Source of the DNA: Diadophis punctatus similis
Lineage: Eukaryota > Chordata > Lepidosauria > Squamata > Dipsadidae
Assembly (NCBI GenBank): GCA_023053685.1
Contig: JALIGW010000001.1
Span: forward strand, 154,186,466-154,250,465
Length of the DNA stretch: 64,000 nt
Direction of reading: 5' to 3'
A program made the position numbers and the translations under genes. This document shows positions 36,607-49,740 of the stretch, one piece after another. The notes beneath the pieces are model-generated. The model was not told the DNA's origin, did no database searches, and worked only from the letters and a program-made list of their open reading frames with translations. Numbering within the stretch: the stretch's first letter is position 1; each line of letters begins with the position of its first letter.

Positions 36607-36866
36607 GTTATTTATTTATTTATTTATTTTATTTGTGAGATTTATATACCGCCTCACAGTGCAAGCACTCTCTAAGCGGTTTACACCAGTAAGCAATGTA
36701 TATTTACATTGCCCCCAACAATCTGGGTCCTCATTTTACCCACCTCGGAAAGATGGAAGGCTGAGTCAACCTTGAGCCGGTGAGATTTGAACCGCTGAAC
36801 TGCGGATCACAGTCAGCTAAAGTGGCCTGCAGTACTGCCTCTAACTGCTGCGCCACCTCGGCTCTT
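36607..36866 (-). mobile_element. Sauria-type SINE, antisense, AAAT-tailed subtype
   Basis: Antisense TTTA tail, tataccgcctcacagtgcaa, gcactctctaagcggtttac, then the conserved block and head (ctgcgccacctcggctctt). The same subtype as 56928-57184, with the extra taagcaatgtatatttacat segment. Confidence 0.92.
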
Positions 36867-37291
36867 ATTTGAATTAATGTCATGAAAATGGAATTTTGCA
36901 TCAATTTTGAATGTATTTTGAGAGCAATGCATATGTTGGTTTCACTTAAACACGTTAATAAATCAGTGGCTACTTCTTTTTTGGAAAGTCAAAATATACC
37001 CAGCATCTTCATATTAAAAGTTTTGTTTTTCTGATAGTGATGTTATTTTACTAATTTTAAAAAATGTCATTGGACTTATTTGTGAACCATAGTAATGCAT
37101 TTATTTATTAAATCTAAATAATAATTATAGTAATAGGCACCTTGGGTGCTATCCCAAAACAAATAGAGCACTATTTGAACACTATTGGGATTGACAAAAT
37201 TGCCATCAGTCAATTGCAAAAAACAGCTTTTTGTAGAACAGCTTACATCTTGCAATGATACCTTTAATCTGTAAATATCTTGCTAATGGTA

Positions 37292-37292
37292 C

Positions 37293-37362
<70 letters not shown>
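37292..37362 (+). repeat. (AAT)n microsatellite
   Basis: About 23 uninterrupted AAT units. Confidence 0.98.
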
Positions 37363-37363
<1 letters not shown>

Positions 37364-39346
37364 ATTTGAACTGAAACAGTGCTGAATCTGTATTAATGTG
37401 AGTTCAGTTTAAATGTTATTAAGAAGTACTCTTGAAAGCGTAGCAAGTTCTTGGTACTAATTAGAGTGGATAATTGATTACTTTTCCAATATCAAACTCA
37501 GATTTGAACTTGATTGGGTAAAAAAAAAAAGTTGAAGATATTTTTGTTCTCATGAGAAATTTACACTTTGAAATAATTGCTATTTTAAAATGACTGGTAT
37601 TATGTTTTCTTAAGAAATCATGGGTTTAAAATAGAATCATTATCTTCAATCAGCTATTAAGTAATGATACTTTTAAAACTCTTGAGATTCTACAAAGGAG
37701 TACAATTGCTCTGGAAAAAGTGAATTGTAATTAATTGAACACTGGTTATTTACATTGTTTGGCCCTGATGCCCTTGCAGCTTCTGAAACACCAGAGATAT
37801 TGAAATTTGCTGGAAAAGGCTTAATTGCAAATAAACTGATAGTTTATTATCAGCTTTAAATAAATAAGGAAATTTAGATAATACACCAGAAATTTGGAAT
37901 AGAGAATTTGAAACTTGTATGTTGCCCAATCAGCAGTTTCAAGCTTTGAGGAATATTAGATATGATTAGAGAACCCAGTCAGTTCAGCAACAAATTATTG
38001 GACGTGTCAAATAAATGAAAAATATATCTAATGAATGTCAACTTCCTAAACCTTACTAGTGGACCAGAGACAGCCTTAGATTTTTAAATACAGGTATGTT
38101 CATAAGGACCAAAAGCATATTCTTCAGTTGTTAAAGTTTTGAATTATTATAGTCCAAACAGAATATAACCAGTGTGCCTGTGTCTGTTCTAGCTAGACAT
38201 CTACAGTAACATTGTTCAATACTTTGGAGCATGCATGTCCAGGCATCTGCTGAAAACCCTTCAAAGCAACTGAATCTTTTCTTGGGATCATACAGCCCTT
38301 GCCGCACAATCCAAAAATATTATATTTACATAACAAGTTGCAGACATTTGTGATGTGTTATGGCAATATCCCATCTAAAACACCCAGCAATTGACATACA
38401 AATGAAGTTGCCAAAAAGTATTCCTGGCATCTATTGCTAATTTATGCTTCCATGCAGACATTATAGAATCCAAAGTGAACTATCATTAGGTCATTCAAGA
38501 ATGATGTAAGCATAGACCTTGATGAATCTCTTAATTCAGATTATCAGGTTTTTTGTGTCAATTGTATTTTTATTTCATCCAGATCAAGCTTCATAACTCA
38601 GAAATGACAGCCAATTTACATATTGAGAAGCCCAGCGGCTTTTCTAGGATTCATAAATGGAAAATTGAGGTTGAAATGTGCATGTTGGTCATAATTCAGT
38701 CCAATGATTTAGGAAACTACTCACAATATTTTCATGTAGAAGTTAAATTTCATGGGAAACCAAATCAAATCCTCTGTGACCCTTATAGGGTGTAACTGAA
38801 GTCCCCTAAAAGCACATGATCAAATTAATGACAGGCATGAATACAAGGCAACAGGATTGATGTGGTTAAGTCCTCCAGTCTATTCCAGAACAATCAAAAT
38901 GATAATGCAGAGGGTTTGAAGAACATCTGGAGCTTCTAACTTCTGCTCAGTAACTGAAATTGCTATGGCAGCCATTGCAGACATACTATTATTGTTGTTC
39001 TTTAAAAAAACACCACCACCAAAGGATAAGGCTTTTCCCCTCCTTCCCACTTGTAAGCACTCCCTCTTTCATTATGACCTTTTATTAAATTTAAATATTC
39101 TGCATTGGACGTCTTCAATAAAATTATGGTGGCATTTTTTGGCAATTTTTTTCTTTCCAAGTCTGTACTGAGTGAGGTTGATGGATAAATGCTGTGACTT
39201 GGATTGCATAAAGTATTGTATATCATATGTCATATATAGCAGTGTAAGCTTTGCAGGACAAGGGTGTCAAAAATGGGGAAATCTCAGCTGATTTCACTTA
39301 GGCTTATAAATTTAATAACCCAAACTTACAGTTTATTGTAATGGTA

Positions 39347-39591
39347 TGTGGGAATGACTGGGACACAGGAGGAAGAGCCACTGCCTAGATAATGGTCTGA
39401 TAAAAGCAATTTGAGACCAAAGATGGAGGGGTGGCTAAAACCTCTCAGAAGGGGCCATACCCAGTTTTCAGGAAAGTAAAAGTGAGAGATGGGAAAGGTA
39501 CTTTCAGGCTTGCAAGTTTCTGACAATCTAAACATACAATAAAGACGGATATAGTACTCCTGTTTGTGCTTCTTGTCTGAGTTACCTTGCA
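39347..39591 (+). mobile_element. LTR-like repeat, copy 2
   Basis: Starts TGTGGGAATGACTGGG and ends GTTACCTTGCA, similar to 815-1375 without the hAT insertion. It contains aataaag (39538-39544), a polyadenylation-like signal. No target duplication seen. Confidence 0.5.
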
Positions 39592-40371
39592 AGACTAATA
39601 TTGCATCACCTTTTTAAGAATAATTTTAAGATCAGATTAATACAGGGTTTTCTTTTAAATCACTGTCATTTCAGTACCTTGTGAGATATTCTTGAAAAAG
39701 CAAATTTCAGAATTGGGTGAACCAGGAGGAATTGCACATATGTTATAGAGTTGAGTGTTTCTCTTCAAAATTTCAGACAGCTGTACTTTTCCCCAAGGCT
39801 GAGTCCAGACACTGTATTTCCTAAAACGAAGGAACAGACCAACAAGACAAGATGTTAGATGATGTTTCTTCCAGTTCTTTATACAGAAATTGACTAGAAA
39901 GTTGAATCTTTCATCAACATTGACAAAGAGCCAATATCTTCCCCTGCATTTTTAGGGATAGCGGTAGCTCTATATTTGTTTACTTTCTAGTTGTCACTCT
40001 CCCACCAAAACACACATAACATTATGTGACTACTACGTTCAATCCATTAGCACATCTGAACCCTATTTTACATCTTGGTTCCCACTGAAGATCTTTATTG
40101 AACTTTTTCAAACCTAGGTGAATCTGTTAACTTCTTTTCTATGTATACAATTTTTATTAATGGTAATTAGTTTATAGAACGTGTAAAAGGATGTAATATT
40201 CCTAGTTAAATAGAAGTTTACTCCGCCATCTCCTTTCAGGTTATCCTGAGAACATTCAAGGGACTGTTTACATTCCTTTTGGGCACTGTGTTCCTCATGG
40301 GTTATCACAAAAGGTAGCACGTGGTTGCAGGGGACATGAATGAAAATAGCAAACAAGTCTCATGTCTGATG

Positions 40372-40661
40372 CAGAGGTGGGTTTCAGCAGGTTCTGACCA
40401 GTTCTGGAGAACCAGTAGTGGAAATTTTGAGTAGTTCGGAGAACCGGTAAATACCACCTCTGACTGGCCCCGCACCCATCTATTCTCTGCCTCCCAAGTC
40501 CCAGCTGATCAGGAGGAAATGGGGATTTTGCAGTAACCTTCCCCTGGAGTGGGGAGGGAATGGAGATTTTACAGTATCCTTCCCCTGCCACGCCCACCAA
40601 GCCACGCCACCAAGCCACACCCACAGAATGGGTAGTAAAAAATTGTTGAATCCCACCACTG
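40372..40661 (+). mobile_element. 290-bp hAT-like element with 8-bp TSD
   Basis: Ends CAGAGGTGGGTTTCAGCAGG and TTGAATCCCACCACTG, perfect duplication GTCTGATG at 40364-40371 and 40662-40669. The interior has ggttctgaccagttctgg and repeated ccacgcccaccaagccac text. Confidence 0.92.
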
Positions 40662-42209
40662 GTCTGATGAATATGTGAGCCCTCTCCTGTATGCAGGGAT
40701 CGTGGTTCCATTAATTATGCTGTTCTCTACAAACTGAAACCACTTTATACTTTACCTGGTAATGTACCGTAATTGTTTAATTTCACTTTGAAGAATACAT
40801 GCCTGGCCATTTCTTTTAACTTGCCACACATTTATTTTGTTTTTTGTTTTTAATTACTCTTTCATGATTACAAATAGAGTTGTTCTATAGAATTTATAAG
40901 TTGAATTTTACATGCTACTTTTATGGGTAAGAATTTACTTATACCTGTATACCAGGATGATAACTATTATGGGTAGTAGATTGCTTATGCTACTCTTAGA
41001 TCCAATAGAAATGTGTCTCACATAATATGTGCCACCTTTCTTCCTTTGCTGTAGGAATAGAAATTATCTTAAAACAACACTGCCAAACTTCTCCTCTCCC
41101 CTCACCCCCAAATATGGAATTGGCCTTTGAATCTGTTTTAACTATGGATAGCTAGTGTGATTCGCAGTTGAATTCAGTGCTGGTTGTCTTGAGTTCAGAT
41201 GCCTCATGGATCTTAAAACCTCACTTTGGAAGAAGGCTAGAGTAGTACATAAATATATTAAGTATTTGCTTTCTGTTCATGCCTTCTGTTTTCCATAAGT
41301 CAATTTGGATGAGTGTCCTTTATAGTCCCAGACTGTACCTCAGAGCCAACACTGAAAGTCATTAGTGGCATTTTATCTTCTCTAAAGTGACCTCTAACAT
41401 ACTCAGAACAGCTTTTTGTGCTGCATGTAAGTTTTAGAAATTGTTCTAAAGTTGACAGAGAGTTTGGAATTTGAGGCTTGAGGCTCTTCTTTCTTCATCC
41501 ATGTTTGTAGTTTTACATAAATTAGATTTTATTTTAAACTTTACTCCGATGTTTCCCTCAGTTATCAAAAGCATTATTGAGAACAGACTTATTCCCTAAA
41601 GTTCTTTGTTTTCTCCTTCTTTTCTCTTTCTTTCTGCCTTCCCCTTCTCTTGCCTTCCTTTAGTGTTATATTTGTTTTGAATCTTAAAAATCAGTCTTCT
41701 TATTTCACACAAATGTTAGAACATTGTCTCTTTTGTTGCTAAAACATAAGCACTCACAGCCATTTTATATCACTCTGTATGTTAGCATTCTTTGAAAGAT
41801 TTTGGAACAGTCTTGGTAGCATATGTTTCCCGTATGGCTCCCAGCTTTTGGGTTGGGAGCAGGAAAGGAGAGGATTCATATCCTAATTGACTGCTGCTTT
41901 GAAAGAGTCCTGTCTCTAGCCCATCTTTAGTCTGTTTGTCAAAGTAGTAATCTAAACCAGGCCCACAATTCTTGATGTGTTTCCCCCTCTTTCATAAATG
42001 AATGAATTTATTTTGAAAATGCCTCTTGTCTTTTTTACACTAGAGTCTCAAAGTCTCTAAAGCATTCTAGATACTGCATTTCTGCCAGTCTTTTATCTGC
42101 AATATTTATTCCATTAGAGCAAAAAATTGGATAGTGCTGTCTTGTACTTAAATGCCAACTACACCATTTTAGGGAAACTAACATTTTATAATAATCAAAT
42201 TACTCTACA

Positions 42210-42838
42210 AGTCATATTTGTCATCTCCCGATTAGATTATTGCAACACGCTCTACATGGGGCTACCCCTGAAGAGTGTTCGGAGACTACAGTTGGTCCAG
42301 AATGCAGCCGCGCGAGCTATCGTGGGTGCACCTAGATACACCCACACTACACCAATTCTCCATGAGCTGCACTGGCTACCTATTGGTCTCCGGACACAAT
42401 TCAAGGTGTTGGTTATCACCTTTAAAGCCCTACATGGCTTAGGACCAGGCTATCTTCGAGACCGCCTTCTGCCACACAGCTCCCAGCGACCGGTGAGATC
42501 CCACAGAGCTGGTCTCCTCCAGTCCCGTCAGCTAAACAATGCCAGCTGGCGGGCCCGTGAGGGCCTTCTCTGTGGCTGCCCCGGCTCTCTAGAACCAGCT
42601 ACCTCCGGAGATCCAGACTGCCCCCACCCTATTAGCCTTCTGAAAAGCAGTTAAGACCTGGCTCTTCCGGCAGGCTTGAGGCCGTTGATCTCGCAACTAT
42701 AATCGGTGAGATCCGGCCCATGAAAGGATATGTATGAGTTTTTAATTGTTTCATTTATTTTAATGTTTTTATATTTTATATTTGCAAATGTTGTTAAGCC
42801 GCCCAGAGTCCTTCGGGAGTTGGCAGGCATACAAATGC
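42210..42838 (+). mobile_element. LINE 3' part, 5'-truncated, sense
   Basis: Open frame to 42654 encodes VISRLDYCNTLYMGLPLKSV, RRLQLVQNAAARAIVGAPRY, LHELHWLPIGLRTQFKV and FKALHGLGPGYLRDRLLP, a reverse-transcriptase C-terminal region of CR1-group LINEs, then a frameshift into the TSGDPDCPHPISLL segment. The 3' UTR ends agccgcccagagtccttcgg, ggcatacaaatgcaaataaa. It is the best preserved coding fragment of this family here. Confidence 0.88.
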
Positions 42839-42852
42839 AAATAAATAAATAA

Positions 42853-42924
<72 letters not shown>

Positions 42925-42930
42925 ATAAAT
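42839..42930 (+). repeat. (AAAT)n(GATA)n microsatellite at LINE tail
   Basis: AAAT tail units pass directly into about 18 GATA units and back to AAAT. Confidence 0.96.
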
Positions 42931-44797
42931 ATTTGTCTCTGAAGGTATTTGGCAAGCAGAAATTCTAGTTAAAACTTTTAATGTTCTCTGCACGAAGGGT
43001 AAGAGTCTTTTAACTAGAGGAAATGCTCTGTAAAATAACAGGGTTTTTAAAATCACTTATCTATTAGGAAAATGCAGCATCAAAACTGCAGCAATATACC
43101 CAGCTGATCATTTAACTCTAATTTGCAAAACATTTATCAAAATCACAAAGAAATGGCCTCCCAAAGCATCATGTTTCTTATAGCCAAAGCAGATGTTTAA
43201 TAATTAGTAGGCTTGGGTTTTTTTTGCTCTGATACTTCCTTTTAAGATTTGGACATTGTTAATTATGACTGATGTAGTAATACTGCTGGCCTAGGTTTGT
43301 TTGGCAATCAAATGTCAAATCTGATTGCTGCTCCTGCAGCATTTTGTGGCAATAAGTATTTATAGCTGAAGAGGAAGTCCTACTGTGACCACATTATATG
43401 GCATTTCAGGAGTTGGCAGAATAAATAAAATGAACTTTCTCTGATTAAGGTACTGTGTCGGCTTCAGCTATAAAAATATTTGCATTTTTAAAAACAACAA
43501 CCCAGGACTCAAACCTCGTACACACAAATGTGTTGCCTTACACAGTCCACTGTGTCTGATGTTACCTTCAAATACAGTAAACATGATAATGAAAAGTAAT
43601 GGCATGCAGAAACAGAGACTTCTCTCCATTCATTTTTGAATTTGTTCCACTGGCAATAAATCTCCATTTATTATTGGACTGCCTAAAATGCATATGTGTG
43701 AGTCAGCTCAAAGGGGTAAAGCCGACATTAAAGCTATATTTCAATCATGTGTTGTCATTCTTGTTGTCATCTGGTAAACCCTAAGTGTCAAATTCAAATT
43801 TCAGTTATTGGAAATAGTATTAAATAGCTTTGCTCCTAATTACTCTAGGTGTAATTCTCCAGCCAAATAGTTCACCCCTTCTACCTTATTTCTAGGGGAA
43901 ATAACTATGATTAAAAGAGAAGGTTGACTATTTCCTTTTTATGTGCGACTCAGTATGATGTTTACAGCTGTCAGAATGTTTGGCTGTGTAAATCCTTTCA
44001 TGTTTGATTTTACCAGGTCCATGGAGTTTACTGACAAAACAAATTCCCTGGTAGATATTTCCCTTTGACAGTTATTTAAATCTTTGTGTTTGCTAATCTA
44101 CAAAGAAAATGGCAGAATTGAAATGCTGTTTCAGCATCCTTGGAAGAGCTTGGCATGTTTGAGAGAACCTGGCCAAATGCAATTGATGGATTCTGTTTCC
44201 CACAGCATGCAGACTCGGTCAAAGTCAGTGGAGAATAAAAAACAGCTGAAAAAATAAGTTCTTTTTCTTACCAAATTCATTGCTGTGGCCTGACAGCACA
44301 GAACATAGCCCTTAGGCACTGATTGGTTGCAATGAACAAACCAGAATGTGATGTCACAAAGCTGTGCCTCAGGTACAAGAGTTTATGGGATAGTTTAACA
44401 CTGCCATCTGATACTCTGGAGAGGAGGAGGAGGATTGTGTTCCCACAATAGTTTTTTTTTAAACTTAGCTAGTGTGATTGTGCATTGCCAGAATCACTAG
44501 TAAGAAGGTTTGACTCGATTAGTAGTGACTGCGTTGATTGTATTGTGGGAATAAGGCATGGCATCCTGACCCCCCCCCCCCAGTTTTCTTCCTCCAGACT
44601 CTTCACTTTTCCTTACCTGGGTTTTTTTGGGGGGGGGATTTCTGAGCTGCTTTTCTCCAATCAGAAGCATTCTTCTTCTAAATGCTGAGCCCTAAAGGCT
44701 TTCTTTTGTCTTTGTAGATGAGCCAGACAGCAATTACTTCCTGGTTCGCCAAGAGAAAAGGATTTTTTCTTAATGCAAAGTAATCATTGCTTTAGAA

Positions 44798-44913
44798 CAG
44801 GGCTGTCAAACTCCCAGCTCGCGTGCTGGCCACGCCCACACCCAGTTTAGCGAAGGGGGAAGTCCCAATACTTCACGCGACGCCACCGTGACGCCGCGAG
44901 TTTGACACTCCTG
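44798..44913 (+). mobile_element. 116-bp hAT-like MITE
   Basis: Ends CAGGGCTGTCAAACTC and GAGTTTGACACTCCTG, perfect duplication CTTTAGAA at 44790-44797 and 44914-44921. It lies about 210 bp upstream of the MACROD2 exon, the nearest mobile element on that side. Confidence 0.92.
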
Positions 44914-45126
44914 CTTTAGAAGGTATTCCCAGTACAGGACTTGGAAGAGTTTATTTCCTTACTTCATACCTACCTCTTACATCATCCGTCTCACAGGGTC
45001 AGGGACATTGTTATTAATCAGGAAAAATCCTCATGATCAGAGTCCATCTGCTGATTTACCAATTTGCCTTTGACATTTTGTACAATGTTATTCAAATTTT
45101 GATACTGATTGTGCTATTCTTTGCAG

Positions 45127-45248
45127 ATGTCATTCACACTGTGGGACCTATAGCTCGAGGACATATTAACGATAGCCATAAAGAAGATCTGGCAAATTGC
45201 TATAAAACCTCCTTGGAACTGGCAAAAGAGAACCTCATCAGATCAATT
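45127..45248 (+). CDS. MACROD2: internal coding exon of MACROD2 (macrodomain ADP-ribosyl hydrolase)
   Basis: Seen: a 122-bp exon preceded by a pyrimidine-rich tract ending ttctttgcag and followed by a perfect gtaagt donor at 45249. The first two bases complete a split codon (probably T|AT, Tyr). The remaining 40 codons begin VIHTVGPIARGHIN and end AKENLIRSI, leaving phase 0. Reading through the donor meets an in-frame TGA at 45261. Known: VIHTVGP is a core beta-strand motif of the MacroD-type macrodomain, and the sequence through LANCYK matches MACROD2 as I remember it, with a few substitutions (for example Asp after HIN, Ile at the end). MACROD2 removes mono-ADP-ribose from proteins and makes O-acetyl-ADP-ribose deacetylation products. 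The catalytic GGGGVDG-type loop and the GIYGFP loop would lie in flanking exons, which are not in this window. The paralogue MACROD1 is less likely because of the IARGHIN and HKEDLANCYK segments. The exon number is not determinable here. Confidence 0.93.
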
Positions 45249-45255
45249 GTAAGTA

Positions 45256-45281
45256 TGAATTGATTGATTGATTGATTGATA
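45256..45281 (+). repeat. MACROD2: (TTGA)n microsatellite next to the exon donor
   Basis: About six ATTG/TTGA units beginning some 8 bases after the gtaagt donor of the MACROD2 exon. Confidence 0.9.
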
Positions 45282-45369
45282 TTAATTTCCAAACTCAAAC
45301 TCCTGCCAAGTGTTGTAACCATAACCATGTATCATAACAAAAAGTATTAAAAATAACTCCCCACTGCAA

Positions 45370-45612
45370 AAGTTTATTAATTAGTTTTTTTCTCCCACCT
45401 TTATTACTTTGTAAATAAGTCAGGGTGGAGAACATAACTAATATTCCTTCCTCCCCCTATTTTTTTCACAACAACAACCCTTTTCAGATGGGTTGGACTG
45501 AAAGAGAGTAATTGGGTCAAAAGTCACTCAGCTGGCTTTTATGCCTAAGGTGGAACTAGAACACAGTGTCTCCTGATTTCTAGGCCAGCACCTTGACCAC
45601 TACAGAGTTAAT
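45370..45612 (-). mobile_element. tRNA-derived SINE, antisense, near complete
   Basis: Antisense of a SINE with head near gtggtcaaggtgctggccta, a middle with agccagctgagtgac, a run of gttgttgttgtg and an end near aataaaggtgggagaa. A common squamate SINE by memory; name not certain. Confidence 0.75.
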
Positions 45613-47989
45613 ATTAAAAAAAATTAAATAAACAGATGTTAACATTGCAATATGTTAGTATCTGTGCTGGGCAACTTTGATACCTGGTATGTGGATAATT
45701 GTGAGGCATATTTCCAAAATGAAACAATTTTGTATTTGCTTGAGTGGTATTAGCAAAAAGCAACATGGGAAAATTGTATGTTAAATAACTTAGAAAGCTG
45801 TGAAGAAAATACCAGTTAGCTCTAACTAAATGGCAACCCTAGACTTTGTAACTTTCAGCAGGAGAGTCCTCTTTCTCTGGACTTGGGTTTTTGTTTTCTT
45901 TTGGTCACATTTCCAAATAGTTATTGGCAATAGAAGAACTGAATGTGCCAAGCCAAAGCATAGTGCTAGATTCTTTTTCTAACCCAAGGTTTTGTGGTAC
46001 AGCTCAGTTCAATTGAGAGCTGAGTGGAAGCCAGCCATTTACACGGCACTTAAAGAGCCTCAGCAGTTCTGCAAATAGAAAGACAGTAAATAAATCATAA
46101 AAATTAATAAGCAAGCATGACCATCAGAGCTATTAGAAAGCATATCTAGGGCTAGACCTGACATCACATTTCAACTATATGACTCAGTGAAAAATCAAAT
46201 TATTCTCTAGTAAAACAATATGAATTTCAATGAGAAAATCAGCAGCTTTCAGTAGAGTTGATGGGCTTTCCATACATTTCCAATCAATGTTGTCTGTTAG
46301 AATCCATCATCTAATCCATCACCCATACAAGTAAATGGATCTCGGACAACTGGCTGTAATATCTCATTTTATTCACCAAGAAACAGAAGACAATAATTCA
46401 GTGGCTGAAGGAACAAGTTAAATTTCAGTTAAAGTAAAAAAAGAAAGATCAAGGGAAGAAAAAAATTCTTTTACACAGTGCATAATTTCGTGTGTTAGTG
46501 AAAAGGTATGATGATGGTGGCTAGCAAAAGATGAGTTTAATAATGAGTTAGGTGGGTTTGTGGGAGGTTTATTAACTTCTATTAAATATGTTTTTTAAAA
46601 TAAAAACAAAACAATACAGCATATCTGTGGGAAAGAGACAATGTATCTTGATGCTGGCCAATGTATCTTGGCAAATGACAGAGATATTAATAATATTAAT
46701 CATTTTAAGATAAAGACGTCTGAAAAGTAACAAGTTTCTTGTGATTGAAAATGGTGCTTTACATATTAAGAGTTACACCATTTTTTTTCTTAGAACATTG
46801 CTGCAGGGAACCTCAAGGTGCAGCCATCCAGAATTGTACCTTTATTGGACACTAGAGAACCTGTGATCCATTGGATCATCATTTCATACATATTTCCTTA
46901 CTTAATCAGAAAAACAGAGTGACCATGGGCGGGGAAATTATCATTGGGAGTAGCAGCAACTTCCTAGTGGTTTCCCCATTGAATTTCCTTGTGGGAAGGT
47001 GGCAATGAGCATATGAAACCTCCCTCCATTTCTCCAAATTTCATTCAGTCGAAGTAATGGGTCCAGTATTCTGTAACCCATTTGAGGTACCTTTGTTGAT
47101 AAAGTATTGCTCTGTGATACAGTGTTTCAATCAGTTGAAGATTACAAATATCAAAAAGAGACAAAAGTTTTTGTAGGATATAGATAGTAGTCTAAGGATG
47201 TATCTTCAGTGGTTTGCTAAGGGTCTGGGGGCAATCAGTGAAACTAAGGTAAAATGTAAATTGTCCTAAAACATTTGTTTTTTAAAGGAAGGGTAGATTG
47301 ATGCAATCTTAGGCATTGTTCTTAAGGTGACAGTAGATTAGTTTTTTAAGTTGTGGGTGAATAAATCATGCAACTTAGATTATATTTGAATATTAAGATT
47401 ACATATAAATGTTGTACAGATTTTGCATTTGATACAGGATAATGACACATTCACGTTCAGTGTATGTCTCTTTTAAGTATTTGTGTAATCTGTTTGGTTG
47501 GGATAATAAGCAGTCTTGCTTTCTGTAAAAATACAGAATTAAAAATATTCACAACTTCTCCTGTTGCAAAGATTTCATCTGAAGCTGATGCCAGTAACAG
47601 GTAGAAATAGAAAAATCCATTAACTTTATTTTCTCCCATGTTTATTATTTTTCAATAATTACCGTATCTCATTTTTGAAGACATGTATACATTGTCTGAG
47701 GACTTCAATTAATAAAAATGAAGTTAAGAAAATCCTCATTGATAGGACTGGCTTCTTAGAAATGTCTTCAAATTGTGTTTTCCAGTGAAATGTTTAATTT
47801 ATGTAACATTTTTTTTAATATGAACTATATGCCTGGTTCTAGTAATAATCAAACATATTATTGTCAGATGGATACTCATCAACAAACCAAGAATCTGACC
47901 GTGTAGGGTAGCTTCCTATAAACAATTGAGAGTGAGACTATAATTGAAATAGGAGTGTATATATATCTTAATGGGAAATAATGTAGCAC

Positions 47990-48055
47990 GATCTATTTAA
48001 TTATTAAATTTATATGCTACCATCACTCAGAAAAGTGACTCTGGGTGGCTTTATT
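47990..48055 (-). mobile_element. LINE or SINE 3'-end fragment, antisense
   Basis: attaaatttatatgctacca then tgactctgggtggctttatt: an antisense GCCGCCCAGAGTC end, diverged. Confidence 0.5.
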
Positions 48056-48091
48056 TATGTATCTATTCCTTAGTTGCCTTCCATTATTGAA

Positions 48092-48300
48092 TCATGCAGT
48101 TAGAAAGGTCCATTGAGCTCATTGAGTCTAACCAACTAAACAAAAACATGCCCAACAAGTGTCTGCTTGAATACATAAAGCAGATGGAAGCCATCAACTC
48201 CCTATTACTGCTGGGTTGTAATTGGTTAATAAAAAAAAGTAATCGGTTAGTCTCTTTGCACTCAAGTTTTGTTCTGTTGCACCCAGGGCTATAAGCAAGT
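48092..48300 (-). mobile_element. old CR1-like fragment, antisense
   Basis: aggtccattgagctcattga then gtctaaccaactaaacaaa is the inverse of a CR1-type end (ttggttagactcaatg). Weak beyond the first 80 bases. Confidence 0.45.
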
Positions 48301-49740
48301 AGAGACTTTAGCATCTGCCTGGAAGAAAAACAAAGATGGGAGGGAGGGAAGCTGTCAACACATATTTTCTTTAATATTCATTGTATTGATATTGTGCAAA
48401 GCTTTTGTGGTTTTTTTATGTTTACTGTAGACATCGGGGGATAATTTCAAGAAGAAAGCAGCTCATAAAATTTTAAATAATAATCCAATTGCCTGTCTCT
48501 CTGTAAACATTCTGGTTTCTTTTCTTTTTTTAAAAAAAGTACATTTAAAATACATAAAATGCATTTGTCTAGTATTTGTGAACATCCTCCATAGACCTTG
48601 TAAAGGCATGCTCTGCATCTATGACTTTCTAGAGCAAAAGACTGCATTGTAGCTAAATTTACTATTGGCACATTCCAGTGATTAATTTGATTCATTATTT
48701 CTGAATTTAATGCTTGTACTTGTACATTTAAAAATCTCCACACACCCAAATACTTTGCTAGAAGCCTGTTCTTCTTTAGTGCTTGAAGTGTTTTGAAATA
48801 ATGCTAATAGGCTGAAACTTCTTAATACATCAAGGCTTTCTCCCTGCGTGTGTTTGACATGGGCTCAGGCTGAAATGTCAGCTAAAAGTCTGAGGTATTG
48901 TTCAGCTGAGACTCTGAGGCGTGTGTAGACAGCAAGCTCTGAACATGAAACAAAAAGGGTTATCTAAAAGGCACTGTGGAAACAGGAGATAAAGTTAGCA
49001 TTCTTTCTCTTTCATTCACAAGACAGTCATTTGTCAAGACTGCTCCGAAAATGGAAAACTTTTATACAACGGAAGTTAAAAGCTGTCTTTGGTACAATAT
49101 ACTGTGGATTTTTTTAAAAAAATATTAAAACTGAAGGCAGGGTTTTATCAATTTGATTGCAGTGATTAATGTATAAACAACTCAGATCCCTCTGAATTAT
49201 GTAATTCATCTGAAGTTGCTGGGAGTCGGGTGGCATAAAATTTAATGAACTGTTTATTATTATTTTTATAAGTTCTGTCTGCTGAGAATTCTGTGGAGGG
49301 GGAAGGAAGAGTGAAAGAGATCTGTTTCCACTAATATCTCTCTCATACCTTATTTTTCTCTTTGCCTTATTTTTTTTTTTTACTGTTCTCACCCCTTCCT
49401 GGGTCAAATGGGAATGAAGAGTGCATGATAGCTAAAGGAAATACACAACTATGTGAGTTGATGAGACACTTGAAGGAATCAGAAACGCAAGTGAGAACAA
49501 ATGTATAGATTAGTAAAATATCAATAGGACTTCAGAATAACTTCAGAGGAAAGGAGCTGGTTTAATCTGAAATGAATCTATATGTATCCAGCTGCATATA
49601 GGCATAGACATCTAGTTCACTTCTTTTCCCAATTAATGATACAAGTTGACAAGAAATAAATACTTTAAAATAGTGGTAAGCTGTGAGTACAAACCTAATG
49701 GCATCTTCTGTAGCTTAAACAACTACCACTCCTTATGCTT

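Noticed and set aside
38553..38795. Frame with NDLGNYSQYFHVEV, reminiscent of an immunoglobulin-domain strand
   Set aside because: No cysteine at the expected place, no splice sites in phase and no continuation; most likely chance.
45033..45263. Open frame starting at 45033 as a small complete gene
   Set aside because: The first 31 codons are intron read-through before a clear acceptor, and the frame stops 15 bases after the donor. Only 45127-45248 is coding.
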